Notes under the pieces: model-generated
The model's input: only the letters and a program-made list of their open reading frames with translations
Told to the model about the DNA's origin: nothing
Databases searched by the model: none
Program-made: the position numbers and the translations under genes
In this document: in pieces, positions 1 through 6,497 of the stretch
Layout of the letters: each line of letters begins with the position of its first letter
Position numbering within the stretch: position 1 is the stretch's first letter
Virus record (IMG/VR): IMGVR_UViG_3300023176_000798
Coordinates: 1 to 26,889 of that record
Length of the DNA stretch: 26,889 nt
Strand: one strand, 5' to 3'
Source: a virus

Positions 1-570
1 TAATTCCTTAACGCCCATGCCTGACCTAACCGCAGAAAAAACATTTTCCCATTCTGATTGTATTCTTTTTGGTAATCCTTGTGCAAATGCTTCTTTGTCT
101 CCTGCTGCGGCTGCTGCTCTCATTTTTGAAGCACTCATACCCTCAGCACCATCCGCATCTGGATCACGCTCGCCTGCACTAACTACTTTAATAGAATTAA
201 AATTATACTCTTTACCGTTATAATCGTTAAACAATTTTTCAAATTGTTCTACTCTGTCGCTACCTGCAATATAGATAACATCAGTATAACCTAGTTTTTC
301 AAGCATTTGCAACATCTGTATAGGTGTACGCACACTTTCGTGTCCTACATTTACATCAGGAAATGCTGCTTTTGCAAATTCTTTTTTAATATCAAACGGG
401 AGCGGATTGTCTTTGGGTTTTTGTGTTTGTGATAAAAATAGATAGTGATCGCCATCTTGTGATCTAATAGCATCTACAAGTTTTTCGTGTCCTATAGTAG
501 GAGGATTCATTCTGCCAAAAGCAGCAACAGCAGTTTTTCCTGGTGCCTCAAACAGTTGTCTCAGTTTCAC
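1..570 (-). CDS. NMNAT/cytidylyltransferase-like nucleotidyltransferase (3' end beyond window)
   Basis: This open frame runs without a stop from a GTG at 570 to the window edge, giving 190 residues. After a short leader, residues 14-28 contain GRMNPPTIGH, the N-terminal nucleotide-binding motif ((T/H)xGH) of the HIGH nucleotidyltransferase superfamily. MSASKMR at 145-151 matches the second motif, ISxTxxR. Proteins of this family join a nucleotide (AMP or CMP) to a phosphorylated acceptor, for example NMN to NAD; the substrate here cannot be read from sequence. Similar domains occur in marine T4-like phages, usually annotated as cytidylyltransferase. The GTG overlaps the TGA of the gene before as GTGA, so translation is probably coupled. 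The protein may continue into another domain outside the window. Confidence 0.8.
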   Translation of the reverse strand, partial: MKLRQLFEAPGKTAVAAFGRMNPPTIGHEKLVDAIRSQDGDHYLFLSQTQKPKDNPLPFDIKKEFAKAAFPDVNVGHESVRTPIQMLQMLEKLGYTDVIYIAGSDRVEQFEKLFNDYNGKEYNFNSIKVVSAGERDPDADGAEGMSASKMRAAAAAGDKEAFAQGLPKRIQSEWENVFSAVRSGMGVKEL

Positions 571-908
571 TTGTATTCTCCCTCTCTAATTCTAGGCATT
601 TCTTCAGATGCTATTTTACGTGCAATACTTTTTCTATCTTCTAGGCTAATTACATCATTTGAACTTCGACCTAAATTAAATCTTTTACAATAACCTTCGG
701 CTGCCTTATCTATCATTGGCATAAGAACTTTTGCTAGATTTTTTCCGTGCATTTCAGAAACATTATCTGATATTGAACACATAGTAGGATAATAACATTT
801 ACGATAGAACATAGGATCATTCCTCATAAACACATGAAGGTCGTCGACTACATCAAAATTTAATTTTGTATCAGTATCTAGTTTACTATCTAACTCTGTT
901 AGTTTCAT
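567..908 (-). CDS. Conserved-type phage hypothetical protein, 113 aa
   Basis: I do not recognise this protein. The frame could be opened from 980, but that would overlap the conserved C-terminus of the preceding gene. The ATG at 908 lies one base past that gene's TAA, so the protein most likely begins MKLTELDSKL. It is soluble and mixed in charge, with three cysteines in the middle (YRKCYYPTMCSIS, then YCKRF) and a basic helical C-terminus (DRKSIARKIASEEMPR). No membrane segment or signal peptide is visible. It sits between a DUF5872-like protein and the nucleotidyltransferase and overlaps the latter's GTG start. Position alone would suit a virion or assembly factor, but this is a guess. Confidence 0.7.
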   Translation of the reverse strand: MKLTELDSKLDTDTKLNFDVVDDLHVFMRNDPMFYRKCYYPTMCSISDNVSEMHGKNLAKVLMPMIDKAAEGYCKRFNLGRSSNDVISLEDRKSIARKIASEEMPRIREGEYK

Positions 909-909
909 A

Positions 910-1479
910 TTACCACTTCCTACACGACCAATAACGTGCCTTGTGTCTTGGCCCTGGATTATCGCAGTTGTGTCTAGCACGGAATGAACGTCTACGTGCT
1001 GGGTTAGACTTTTTAATCTTCATGTTAGGATCACCAAAATTAACTTTAACTACGTTGCCTTTTGGATTCTTTACATATACTTTAAATTTCTTAACATCGC
1101 CTTGCATAGGTTTGCCTAGTTTAACTTTGCGACCTTGATATTCTGCTTCGTCGATTTCGTCGTCTTCATTAAACCACATAACGCCATATTCTTCAAAAAA
1201 TTCATCACCGTCATATGTTTCTTCATCTTCGGCTACATCTTCAATGTCGGTGCTGACCTGTATATCAAAATCATCGTAACCTTGATCAAATACATATTCT
1301 GCTAGACGATTAGCAAAATCATCTGCTTCTTGTTCGCTTAATGCTTTAGGCAGCGGCATCTCAAAAACAGTTGCTTCTTGCTCTGTTTCATAAACTATAC
1401 TTCCAGGAAATACATCTTGATTTAATGCTTCACTAAGTGTTTCCTGTTTTTCCATTACTACTCTTATAAAATGTTCCAT
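910..1479 (-). CDS. Phage protein with C-terminal DUF5872-like domain
   Basis: This 189-residue protein has two parts. Residues 1-115 are strongly acidic, with a D/E-rich run around 80-112. Residues 116-189 are basic and resemble the DUF5872 family as I remember it: a KVYVKNPKGNVVKVNFGDPN strand pair, then an Arg/Lys-rich tail with RRRSFRARHNCDNPG and a closing KARYWSCRKW. The two cysteines and one histidine of the tail could bind a metal. The function is unknown, although such domains recur in tailed-phage genomes. The ATG at 1479 has AGGAAA upstream; an internal ATG at residue 9 is also possible. The opposite charges of the halves suggest self-masking or binding to nucleic acid or capsid, which is inference. 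Confidence 0.8.
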   Translation of the reverse strand: MEHFIRVVMEKQETLSEALNQDVFPGSIVYETEQEATVFEMPLPKALSEQEADDFANRLAEYVFDQGYDDFDIQVSTDIEDVAEDEETYDGDEFFEEYGVMWFNEDDEIDEAEYQGRKVKLGKPMQGDVKKFKVYVKNPKGNVVKVNFGDPNMKIKKSNPARRRSFRARHNCDNPGPRHKARYWSCRKW

Positions 1480-1488
1480 TTATATTTC

Positions 1489-1854
1489 CTAATTATTCAT
1501 GTATATACTTTTTACAGTACCATCAGTCCAATCAGACACTAATGTCCGTATCCAAACGTAATTTCCTGTAAAATTGTATATAAACCCGCCAGAGGAATTT
1601 GAATCACTTGTACTTGTGCTTGTATGTGAAATACCGTTTAATGTAAACCAATCAGAATCTACAGGATCTACCGCAAGTGTTGCTTGAATATCAACTGTGC
1701 CTATAAATCCATTTAGATTAATTTGCACAGTATGTAACCCGTCTACTCTGCTGTAATAGCCGTCCCCTTTAAATTTTTCTCCTGTTATTGTTTCTACAGT
1801 AGAATCACCGGGATGCGTCTGAGTTGCTAATAATGTTTGGCTGTTTCTTGACAT
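1489..1854 (-). CDS. Small beta-rich virion-type protein, 121 aa
   Basis: The protein begins MSRNSQTLLATQTHPGDSTV at the ATG at 1854; the frame can be opened earlier only from a TTG. It is rich in Ser, Thr and Gly and looks all-beta. The pattern GFIGTVDIQATLAVDP...DWFTLNG, followed by NFTGNYVWIRTLVSDWTDGTV, is of a kind I associate with small structural or decoration proteins of marine phages. There is no signal peptide or membrane segment. It follows the unknown 224-residue gene by four bases. A GATAAATA box overlaps that gene's stop codon only six bases before the ATG, too close for an ordinary leader. Confidence 0.7.
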   Translation of the reverse strand: MSRNSQTLLATQTHPGDSTVETITGEKFKGDGYYSRVDGLHTVQINLNGFIGTVDIQATLAVDPVDSDWFTLNGISHTSTSTSDSNSSGGFIYNFTGNYVWIRTLVSDWTDGTVKSIYMNN

Positions 1855-1858
1855 ATAG

Positions 1859-2533
1859 TTATTTATCAAGATCTTGTTTACATATTAATTTGTCGATACG
1901 CCGTATGTTAACGCCCATTAATGTAATTAACTGCAAGATTTTTTTATCTCTCGCATAAAAATACATCCCTGTCCCGCCGAAATTTTTGCTGGCGTCTAGA
2001 AAAGTTTTGCCGGCCTTAACTTTATCCGGATTGTCTTTAATCCAATTAACAAACTCGTTATTTGTTTGTATACCTAGTGTTACTTTATATTTAAATTCTG
2101 GAGGAGTTGTAACAACTATTACATGATTTGAGTTTTGAAGTAACGGAATACACTCGTCACTTGGCCCGCTAAAAGAACATTCATTTCCTGGGTTAATTTC
2201 TAATTTCTCTCCAAGGTCTAACAGCCAGTTTTTGTCGTTAGAATAAAGAGAAATTTTCGGATGTTCTATTCTTAAAACATAATCAGAACGGGTTGATAAG
2301 TGACTATATACTGTTTTAGCATCGTTGAGAGACTGAACCTTAATAGGAACTTCTCTTAAAAAATTACGCATGAATAACGGCTGATCATTATCAGCCGCAT
2401 ATTGTAATTCATCTAATCTCTGTCGAGCATGATATAAGTTTTTATTCCTAAATATCGTTGCAAGTATATTTGTAAAAGTTAATCGATATAAAAATTTATC
2501 ATAGAATAACTTAGTAGACTCATGTGTTTCCAT
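1859..2533 (-). CDS. Hypothetical protein, 224 aa
   Basis: I do not recognise this protein. It is soluble, with a helical, basic N-terminal third (KLFYDKFLYRLTFTNILATIFRN, then a YHARQRLDEL helix) and a central part of alternating strands around EHPKISLYSNDKNW and HVIVVTTPPEFKYKV. The C-terminal part reads GTGMYFYARDKKILQLITLM. The middle resembles a small alpha/beta domain that positions or reads out a ligand, but no catalytic motif stands out. It starts three bases after the stop of the ClpA-like gene and so is probably co-transcribed with the unfoldase, which makes an adaptor or substrate role worth testing; that link rests on position only. Confidence 0.7.
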   Translation of the reverse strand: METHESTKLFYDKFLYRLTFTNILATIFRNKNLYHARQRLDELQYAADNDQPLFMRNFLREVPIKVQSLNDAKTVYSHLSTRSDYVLRIEHPKISLYSNDKNWLLDLGEKLEINPGNECSFSGPSDECIPLLQNSNHVIVVTTPPEFKYKVTLGIQTNNEFVNWIKDNPDKVKAGKTFLDASKNFGGTGMYFYARDKKILQLITLMGVNIRRIDKLICKQDLDK

Positions 2534-2536
2534 AAA

Positions 2537-4774
2537 TTAATCAATTGGTACCTCTTCTTTCACAGTCTCTAACACTATCTCTTTATTTAACACATTTACG
2601 TTCACCTTGCCGCCGTCTTTTAGGCTACCAAACAGTAATTCTTTGGATAGCGGTCTTTTGATTTCTCTGTCGATGACTCTCTGCAAAGGTCTTGCACCCA
2701 TTCTTTTGTCAAAGCCTTTGTCTACTAGATAATCAAGAGCCTCGTTTGTGATGGTGATTTCTACACCTTTGCTAGTTACCATTGTTTTTAGTTCTACTAA
2801 GAACTTACCAACAATCTTAAGCATAATTTCTTTGCTTAGTTTACCAAAGGTAATTACGCCATCTAATCTATTACGAAATTCTGGAGCAAAATATTTTTTA
2901 AGTTCGGCATCCTCATAATCTTTTTCAAGTTCATCATTAAATCCGATAGCATTTTGCTCTGCTTCCTTAGCACCTAAGTTAGTTGTGAGAATTAGTACAC
3001 AGTTGCGAGCGTCTGCTGTCTTACCATTTGAACCTGTGATAAAACCATTGTCCATTATTTGTAGCAAAATTGTAGAAACATCTGGATGGGCTTTTTCAAT
3101 CTCGTCAAGTAATAGTACGCAGTTAGGATTTTCTTGAATCTTTGTAATTAACAATCCTGCATTTTCTTCAAAACCGACATAACCTGGAGGAGAACCAATT
3201 AGTTTCGATACTGCGTGTTTTTCTTGATATTCTGACATATCAAAGCGTACAAGTTCTACACCTAGTTGTTTACTTAATTGCTTTGCAGTTTCTGTTTTAC
3301 CTACACCGGTTGGACCCATAAAAACAAACGAACCAATTGGCTTATCGTCTGGTTTTAATCCTGCTTGTGCAACAAGAATTTTATCTACAATATCTTCAAT
3401 AGCCTTATCCTGTCCGTAAACTGTCTTTTTAAGATTTGTTTCTAAGTTAGCAAGATTTTCTGTTTCTCTTTCTGCAACCTGCTCTGAAGGCAATTTAAGT
3501 ATTTTAGATAACTCAAATTGTATTTCTTCCTCTCCTACAACTTTATTATCTGTAGGATCTTTTAGATTAAATCTTGAACAAGCAACGTCGATAAGATCGA
3601 TTGCTTTATCTGGAAGTTTTTTATCTGACTGATATTTAACACTTAACTTAATTGCAGCCGCAATTGCTTCGTCAGTAATAGTAGTTGCATGATAACTTTC
3701 GTAATACTTTTTAATACCGTTTAAGATATCTTTTGAAACATCTGGACTTGGCTCGTCTACAGTTACACGTTGGAATCGACGCATAAGAGCACGATCCTTT
3801 TCAAAGTATTTGCGATATTCTTCCCAAGTAGTGCTTGCAACTACTTTTAGGTTCCCCTTTGTTAGTGCAGGTTTTAGCATATTAGCCATATCATTAGCAC
3901 TGTTCTGTCCGCCAGCACCGGCTCCGCTCATCATGTGTGCTTCATCAACAAACATAATAGTTTTACCTTTTTTCTGGAGTCCACTAATTACTAGTTTAAA
4001 ACGTTCTTCAAAGTCTCCGCGATATTTTGAACCTGCAATCATACTGCCAATGTCTAGCATATAAACTTCATATTCTTTTAAGAATTCTGGTACATTTCCC
4101 TGTACAATATTAAACGCCATTCCTTCTGCAATAGCAGTTTTACCCACACCAGGATCACCTACAAGCAATACATTATTTTTGTTTCGACGGCCTAATGCAA
4201 GTGCGATAGAATCTAATTCTTCACTTCTACCAATTACAGGGTCTATTCTTTCTGCTTTTACTTCTTCGTTTAGATTAGTAGTAAATGCACGAAGTGCTTT
4301 TTGTGCGGCACCAGAAACTTCTTCGTCTTGAGCAACTTCGTCCAATTCGGTATTAATGTACTCGCCAAATTTTTCTTTTTCGATTCCAGCCTTTTCTAGA
4401 TAGTAAAGACTAATTGCTTTTTTCTCAGCCAGCATACTAACTAGTACATCGGCTAAACTAATTTCAGAACGTCCAGCAAAAAGAACCTGTGTAAACGCAC
4501 GATTAAGTACACGCTCTACTGCTTGAGTCTTTTTAGGCTTAAATTTGTTTGCTTCTATTTTTAATTCATCAGAATTATTTTTTAAGTGATGTTCTAAATT
4601 GCTTTTTATATAATCTGTGTCAGCGCCATATCCTTTAAGAAGATTGACAAAGTTATCTTCACACATCATTGCGAATAGTAGATGTTCTAGTGTCAAGTAT
4701 TCGTGTTTTAATTTTTTTGCATCTTGAAAAGATTTTTCAAAAACAAGTTGTAGTTCTTCGCTAGGCTCAACCAT
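2537..4774 (-). CDS. clpA: ClpA-like AAA+ protein unfoldase
   Basis: At 745 residues this has the size and layout of ClpA (about 758) rather than ClpB: an N-terminal Clp_N repeat domain (1-145), two AAA+ modules, and no long coiled-coil middle domain. Module 1 has Walker A GDPGVGKT (206-213), Walker B FVDEAH (275-280) and pore loop KYRG (250-253). Module 2 has Walker A GPTGVGKT (487-494), Walker B LLDEIE (555-560) and pore loop GYVG. The tripeptide IGF (610-612), just before YFAPEFRNRLD, matches the IGL/IGF loop by which ClpA and ClpX dock on ClpP. No clpP is in the window, so the likely partner is host ClpP. The start overlaps the end of peptide deformylase by 8 bases, and AGAGGAAA precedes the ATG. 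Confidence 0.93.
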   Translation of the reverse strand: MVEPSEELQLVFEKSFQDAKKLKHEYLTLEHLLFAMMCEDNFVNLLKGYGADTDYIKSNLEHHLKNNSDELKIEANKFKPKKTQAVERVLNRAFTQVLFAGRSEISLADVLVSMLAEKKAISLYYLEKAGIEKEKFGEYINTELDEVAQDEEVSGAAQKALRAFTTNLNEEVKAERIDPVIGRSEELDSIALALGRRNKNNVLLVGDPGVGKTAIAEGMAFNIVQGNVPEFLKEYEVYMLDIGSMIAGSKYRGDFEERFKLVISGLQKKGKTIMFVDEAHMMSGAGAGGQNSANDMANMLKPALTKGNLKVVASTTWEEYRKYFEKDRALMRRFQRVTVDEPSPDVSKDILNGIKKYYESYHATTITDEAIAAAIKLSVKYQSDKKLPDKAIDLIDVACSRFNLKDPTDNKVVGEEEIQFELSKILKLPSEQVAERETENLANLETNLKKTVYGQDKAIEDIVDKILVAQAGLKPDDKPIGSFVFMGPTGVGKTETAKQLSKQLGVELVRFDMSEYQEKHAVSKLIGSPPGYVGFEENAGLLITKIQENPNCVLLLDEIEKAHPDVSTILLQIMDNGFITGSNGKTADARNCVLILTTNLGAKEAEQNAIGFNDELEKDYEDAELKKYFAPEFRNRLDGVITFGKLSKEIMLKIVGKFLVELKTMVTSKGVEITITNEALDYLVDKGFDKRMGARPLQRVIDREIKRPLSKELLFGSLKDGGKVNVNVLNKEIVLETVKEEVPID

Positions 4775-5273
4775 TCTGTAATTTCCTCTGTAGTTTTAGT
4801 CTTTTTTTCCTGGCCATATCAAGTTTTAGTTTGCTTACTCTATTTGTAAACTCTATTCCTTGCAAATGATCGTACTCATGTAAAAAACATCTAGCATCTA
4901 GATCATATAGTTCTATTGTACACTCTTTAGCATTAATGTCAAGGTATTTGGCTATTATACCCCTTGGACGTTTTACCGATAGATATAAATCAGGGTGACT
5001 TAAACACCCTTCGGGCATTTCTTCATTATTAATTGTTACACTTTCAATGTGCGGATTTATTATTACTAGTGGAGATTTATCTTCTAATAAATGAGGCTTC
5101 ATTACAAAAATCCTAGCATCTAACGCTACTTGATTTGCACTTAGTCCTATGCCGCCTTTCTGTTTCATTAAATCTATCATATTTTCACTAATTTCTTTAG
5201 CATCTAGATTTACAAAATCAAAATCTTTAACTACAGTTTGTAACCATTTGTTTGGCGATTTAACTAATTGCAT
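4767..5273 (-). CDS. def: Peptide deformylase
   Basis: This 168-residue enzyme removes the formyl group from the N-terminal methionine of new proteins. All three family motifs are intact: GIGLSANQ (41-48), EGCLS (88-92, metal-binding Cys90) and HEYDH (132-136, two metal-binding His and the catalytic Glu). It is close to bacterial enzymes in length and carries a basic tail (ARKKRLKLQRKLQ). Peptide deformylases are known from marine cyanophages, where they are usually shorter. The start lies 14 bases inside the end of dnaJ and the stop overlaps clpA, so the three genes form a tightly coupled block for protein maturation and turnover. Confidence 0.95.
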   Translation of the reverse strand: MQLVKSPNKWLQTVVKDFDFVNLDAKEISENMIDLMKQKGGIGLSANQVALDARIFVMKPHLLEDKSPLVIINPHIESVTINNEEMPEGCLSHPDLYLSVKRPRGIIAKYLDINAKECTIELYDLDARCFLHEYDHLQGIEFTNRVSKLKLDMARKKRLKLQRKLQNG

Positions 5274-6069
5274 CTTTTATCTCTCTTAATTTTGTTCTTA
5301 TTTCTTCATTATTAATTTTAGGAATAGTTGTCTCTACTTGTATAAAAACATTTCCGCGGCGTCTATGATTTACATTAGGCATACCATATCCTTTAATACT
5401 AAATTTACTTCCTGGTGCTGTTCCAGGTGGTACTGTTACTTTTAGATCTTTGTTATCTAATGTTTTTATTATTATAGCAGTTCCTAGTAATAAGTCAAAT
5501 ACATCTACATATTTTACTACATAAAGATGATCGCCGTCTCTAATCCATTCCTTGTGATTATCTACTTGTACTACAACATGCAAATCTCCTCTAGGGAAAC
5601 TTGGATGGGTATTATCTCCAAGGCCACTATACCTTATAGTATCTCCACTTTTCGCTCCTGGCGGAACGTCAACACTTACACTTTCTTGACTACCGTTTGA
5701 TAAACGATAACTTATTACAAGTCCTTTACCAAAAAAACTATCTTCTAGTGTTATTCGGGCACCTACTCGTATGTCTTGATTTCTTTGTCTAGATCGTCGA
5801 GCACCTTGACCAAACACACTGCCCATAATATCTTGAAAGTTAGAAAAATCATTAAAACTATTAGCATTAAAATTGAATTCTTGAGGATTATCGTATTGAC
5901 TTTTTTTACTAGGATCGCTAAGAATGCTATACGCCTCCTGCAATTTTTTAAATTCAGCCTCACTTCCTCCTTTGTCAGGATGATGCTTGCTTGCAAGTTT
6001 TTTATATGATTTTTTTATTTCTTCTGGTGTAGCATTTCTTGATACACCTAAGATAGAATAATAGTCCAT
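5260..6069 (-). CDS. dnaJ: DnaJ/CbpA-type co-chaperone
   Basis: The 269-residue protein starts with a J domain (residues 1-65) carrying the HPD signature at 30-32, which stimulates the ATPase of Hsp70 (DnaK). A short Phe/Asn/Gly-rich linker follows (about 62-98), then two beta-rich substrate-binding domains like the DnaJ C-terminal region, with VDVPPGAKSGDTIRYSGLGD and VTVPPGTAPGSKFSIKGYGM. There is no CxxCxGxG zinc finger, so it is a type II, CbpA-like J protein. No DnaK is in the window, so it probably acts with host DnaK. The start is secure because MDYYSILGVS is the canonical beginning of the J domain, yet no ribosome-binding site precedes it. The ATG instead lies inside a perfect inverted repeat. 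Confidence 0.95.
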   Translation of the reverse strand: MDYYSILGVSRNATPEEIKKSYKKLASKHHPDKGGSEAEFKKLQEAYSILSDPSKKSQYDNPQEFNFNANSFNDFSNFQDIMGSVFGQGARRSRQRNQDIRVGARITLEDSFFGKGLVISYRLSNGSQESVSVDVPPGAKSGDTIRYSGLGDNTHPSFPRGDLHVVVQVDNHKEWIRDGDHLYVVKYVDVFDLLLGTAIIIKTLDNKDLKVTVPPGTAPGSKFSIKGYGMPNVNHRRRGNVFIQVETTIPKINNEEIRTKLREIKDAIS

Positions 6070-6097
6070 GTAATTACTTATCGCATGGACTATTATT
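6057..6097 (-). promoter_or_regulatory. 14-bp perfect inverted repeat enclosing the dnaJ start codon
   Basis: The arms 6057-6070 and 6084-6097 are exact reverse complements (AATAATAGTCCATG and CATGGACTATTATT), separated by 13 bases. In the mRNA the downstream arm holds the AUG and codons 2-4 of dnaJ, so the start codon would be paired. The upstream arm contains its own AUG followed by CGA UAA, a two-codon open frame. No U-run follows, so it is not a standard terminator. The stem has 4 G-C and 10 A-U pairs. Confidence 0.75.
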
Positions 6098-6115
6098 TAA
6101 GGGTTGGTAGTGATA

Positions 6116-6445
6116 TTACTTTTTATTGGCTAATGCTTGGCCACCAAAGAATGCAGCAACAATAGCAGCAACAGAAACAAAGTATGTAGCAGCCATATCG
6201 CCTAGTATTTTTGCAGCACCGTCAAGATTAACAAAGTCTGCAAGTACAACAGCAAAAGGATACAACAACATGCCAAATAGAGCAAACCAGGCCATGCTAC
6301 GTTGTGCATCACGCATAGCGTCTGCATCTTCTAGTTCCTTACGCTTGAACTCCATATACATCTTGTGCTCTTCATCAGACACCTTACCGTCACCGTTAGT
6401 ATCTGCTGGATGGTATGTTTCTGGTTTTTTATCTTCGTCAGACAT
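6116..6445 (-). CDS. EF-hand membrane protein with two transmembrane segments
   Basis: I chose the ATG at 6445 because GAGGGAG lies just upstream; the protein is then 109 residues. A full EF-hand calcium loop, DTNGDGKVSDEE, sits at residues 15-26 with acidic or Asn ligands at positions 1, 3, 5 and 12 and Gly at 6. A charged helix (about 27-50) follows, then two hydrophobic segments (about 52-72 and 84-104) and a basic end (ALANKK). There is no signal peptide. Two close membrane spans and a charged tail suit a class II holin, and the gene lies downstream of the lysozyme-spanin genes, but holins cannot be called from sequence alone. A late-type promoter box lies 45 bases upstream. Confidence 0.8.
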   Translation of the reverse strand: MSDEDKKPETYHPADTNGDGKVSDEEHKMYMEFKRKELEDADAMRDAQRSMAWFALFGMLLYPFAVVLADFVNLDGAAKILGDMAATYFVSVAAIVAAFFGGQALANKK

Positions 6446-6489
6446 ATTAAACTCCCTCAAAATTTAAAACGTGCCCTTCACGTTACTAG

Positions 6490-6497
6490 TATTTATT
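6490..6497 (-). promoter_or_regulatory. Late-type promoter box (AATAAATA)
   Basis: Minus-strand AATAAATAC, one mismatch from the T4 late consensus TATAAATA, lies 45 bases before the EF-hand gene's ATG. It overlaps the stop of the radical SAM gene, where tandem stops TAATAA form part of the box. Confidence 0.45.

Noticed and set aside
908-980. N-terminal extension of the 113-residue protein up to 980
   Set aside because: It would overlap the conserved C-terminus of the DUF5872-like protein by 71 bases, and the ATG at 908 sits right after that gene's stop.
1860-1867. GATAAATA box as a promoter for the small structural-type gene
   Set aside because: It is only six bases before the ATG at 1854 and is made of codons and the stop of the gene before; kept as a possibility in findings but not listed as a promoter feature.
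4924-4951. TTGACA-16-TACAAT inside peptide deformylase as a promoter
   Set aside because: Imperfect -10 box, short spacer and a position inside coding DNA; likely chance in AT-rich sequence.
6057-6097. The dnaJ inverted repeat as an intrinsic terminator
   Set aside because: No U-run follows on either strand and the stem is A-U rich; on the minus strand it would end transcription inside the dnaJ start.
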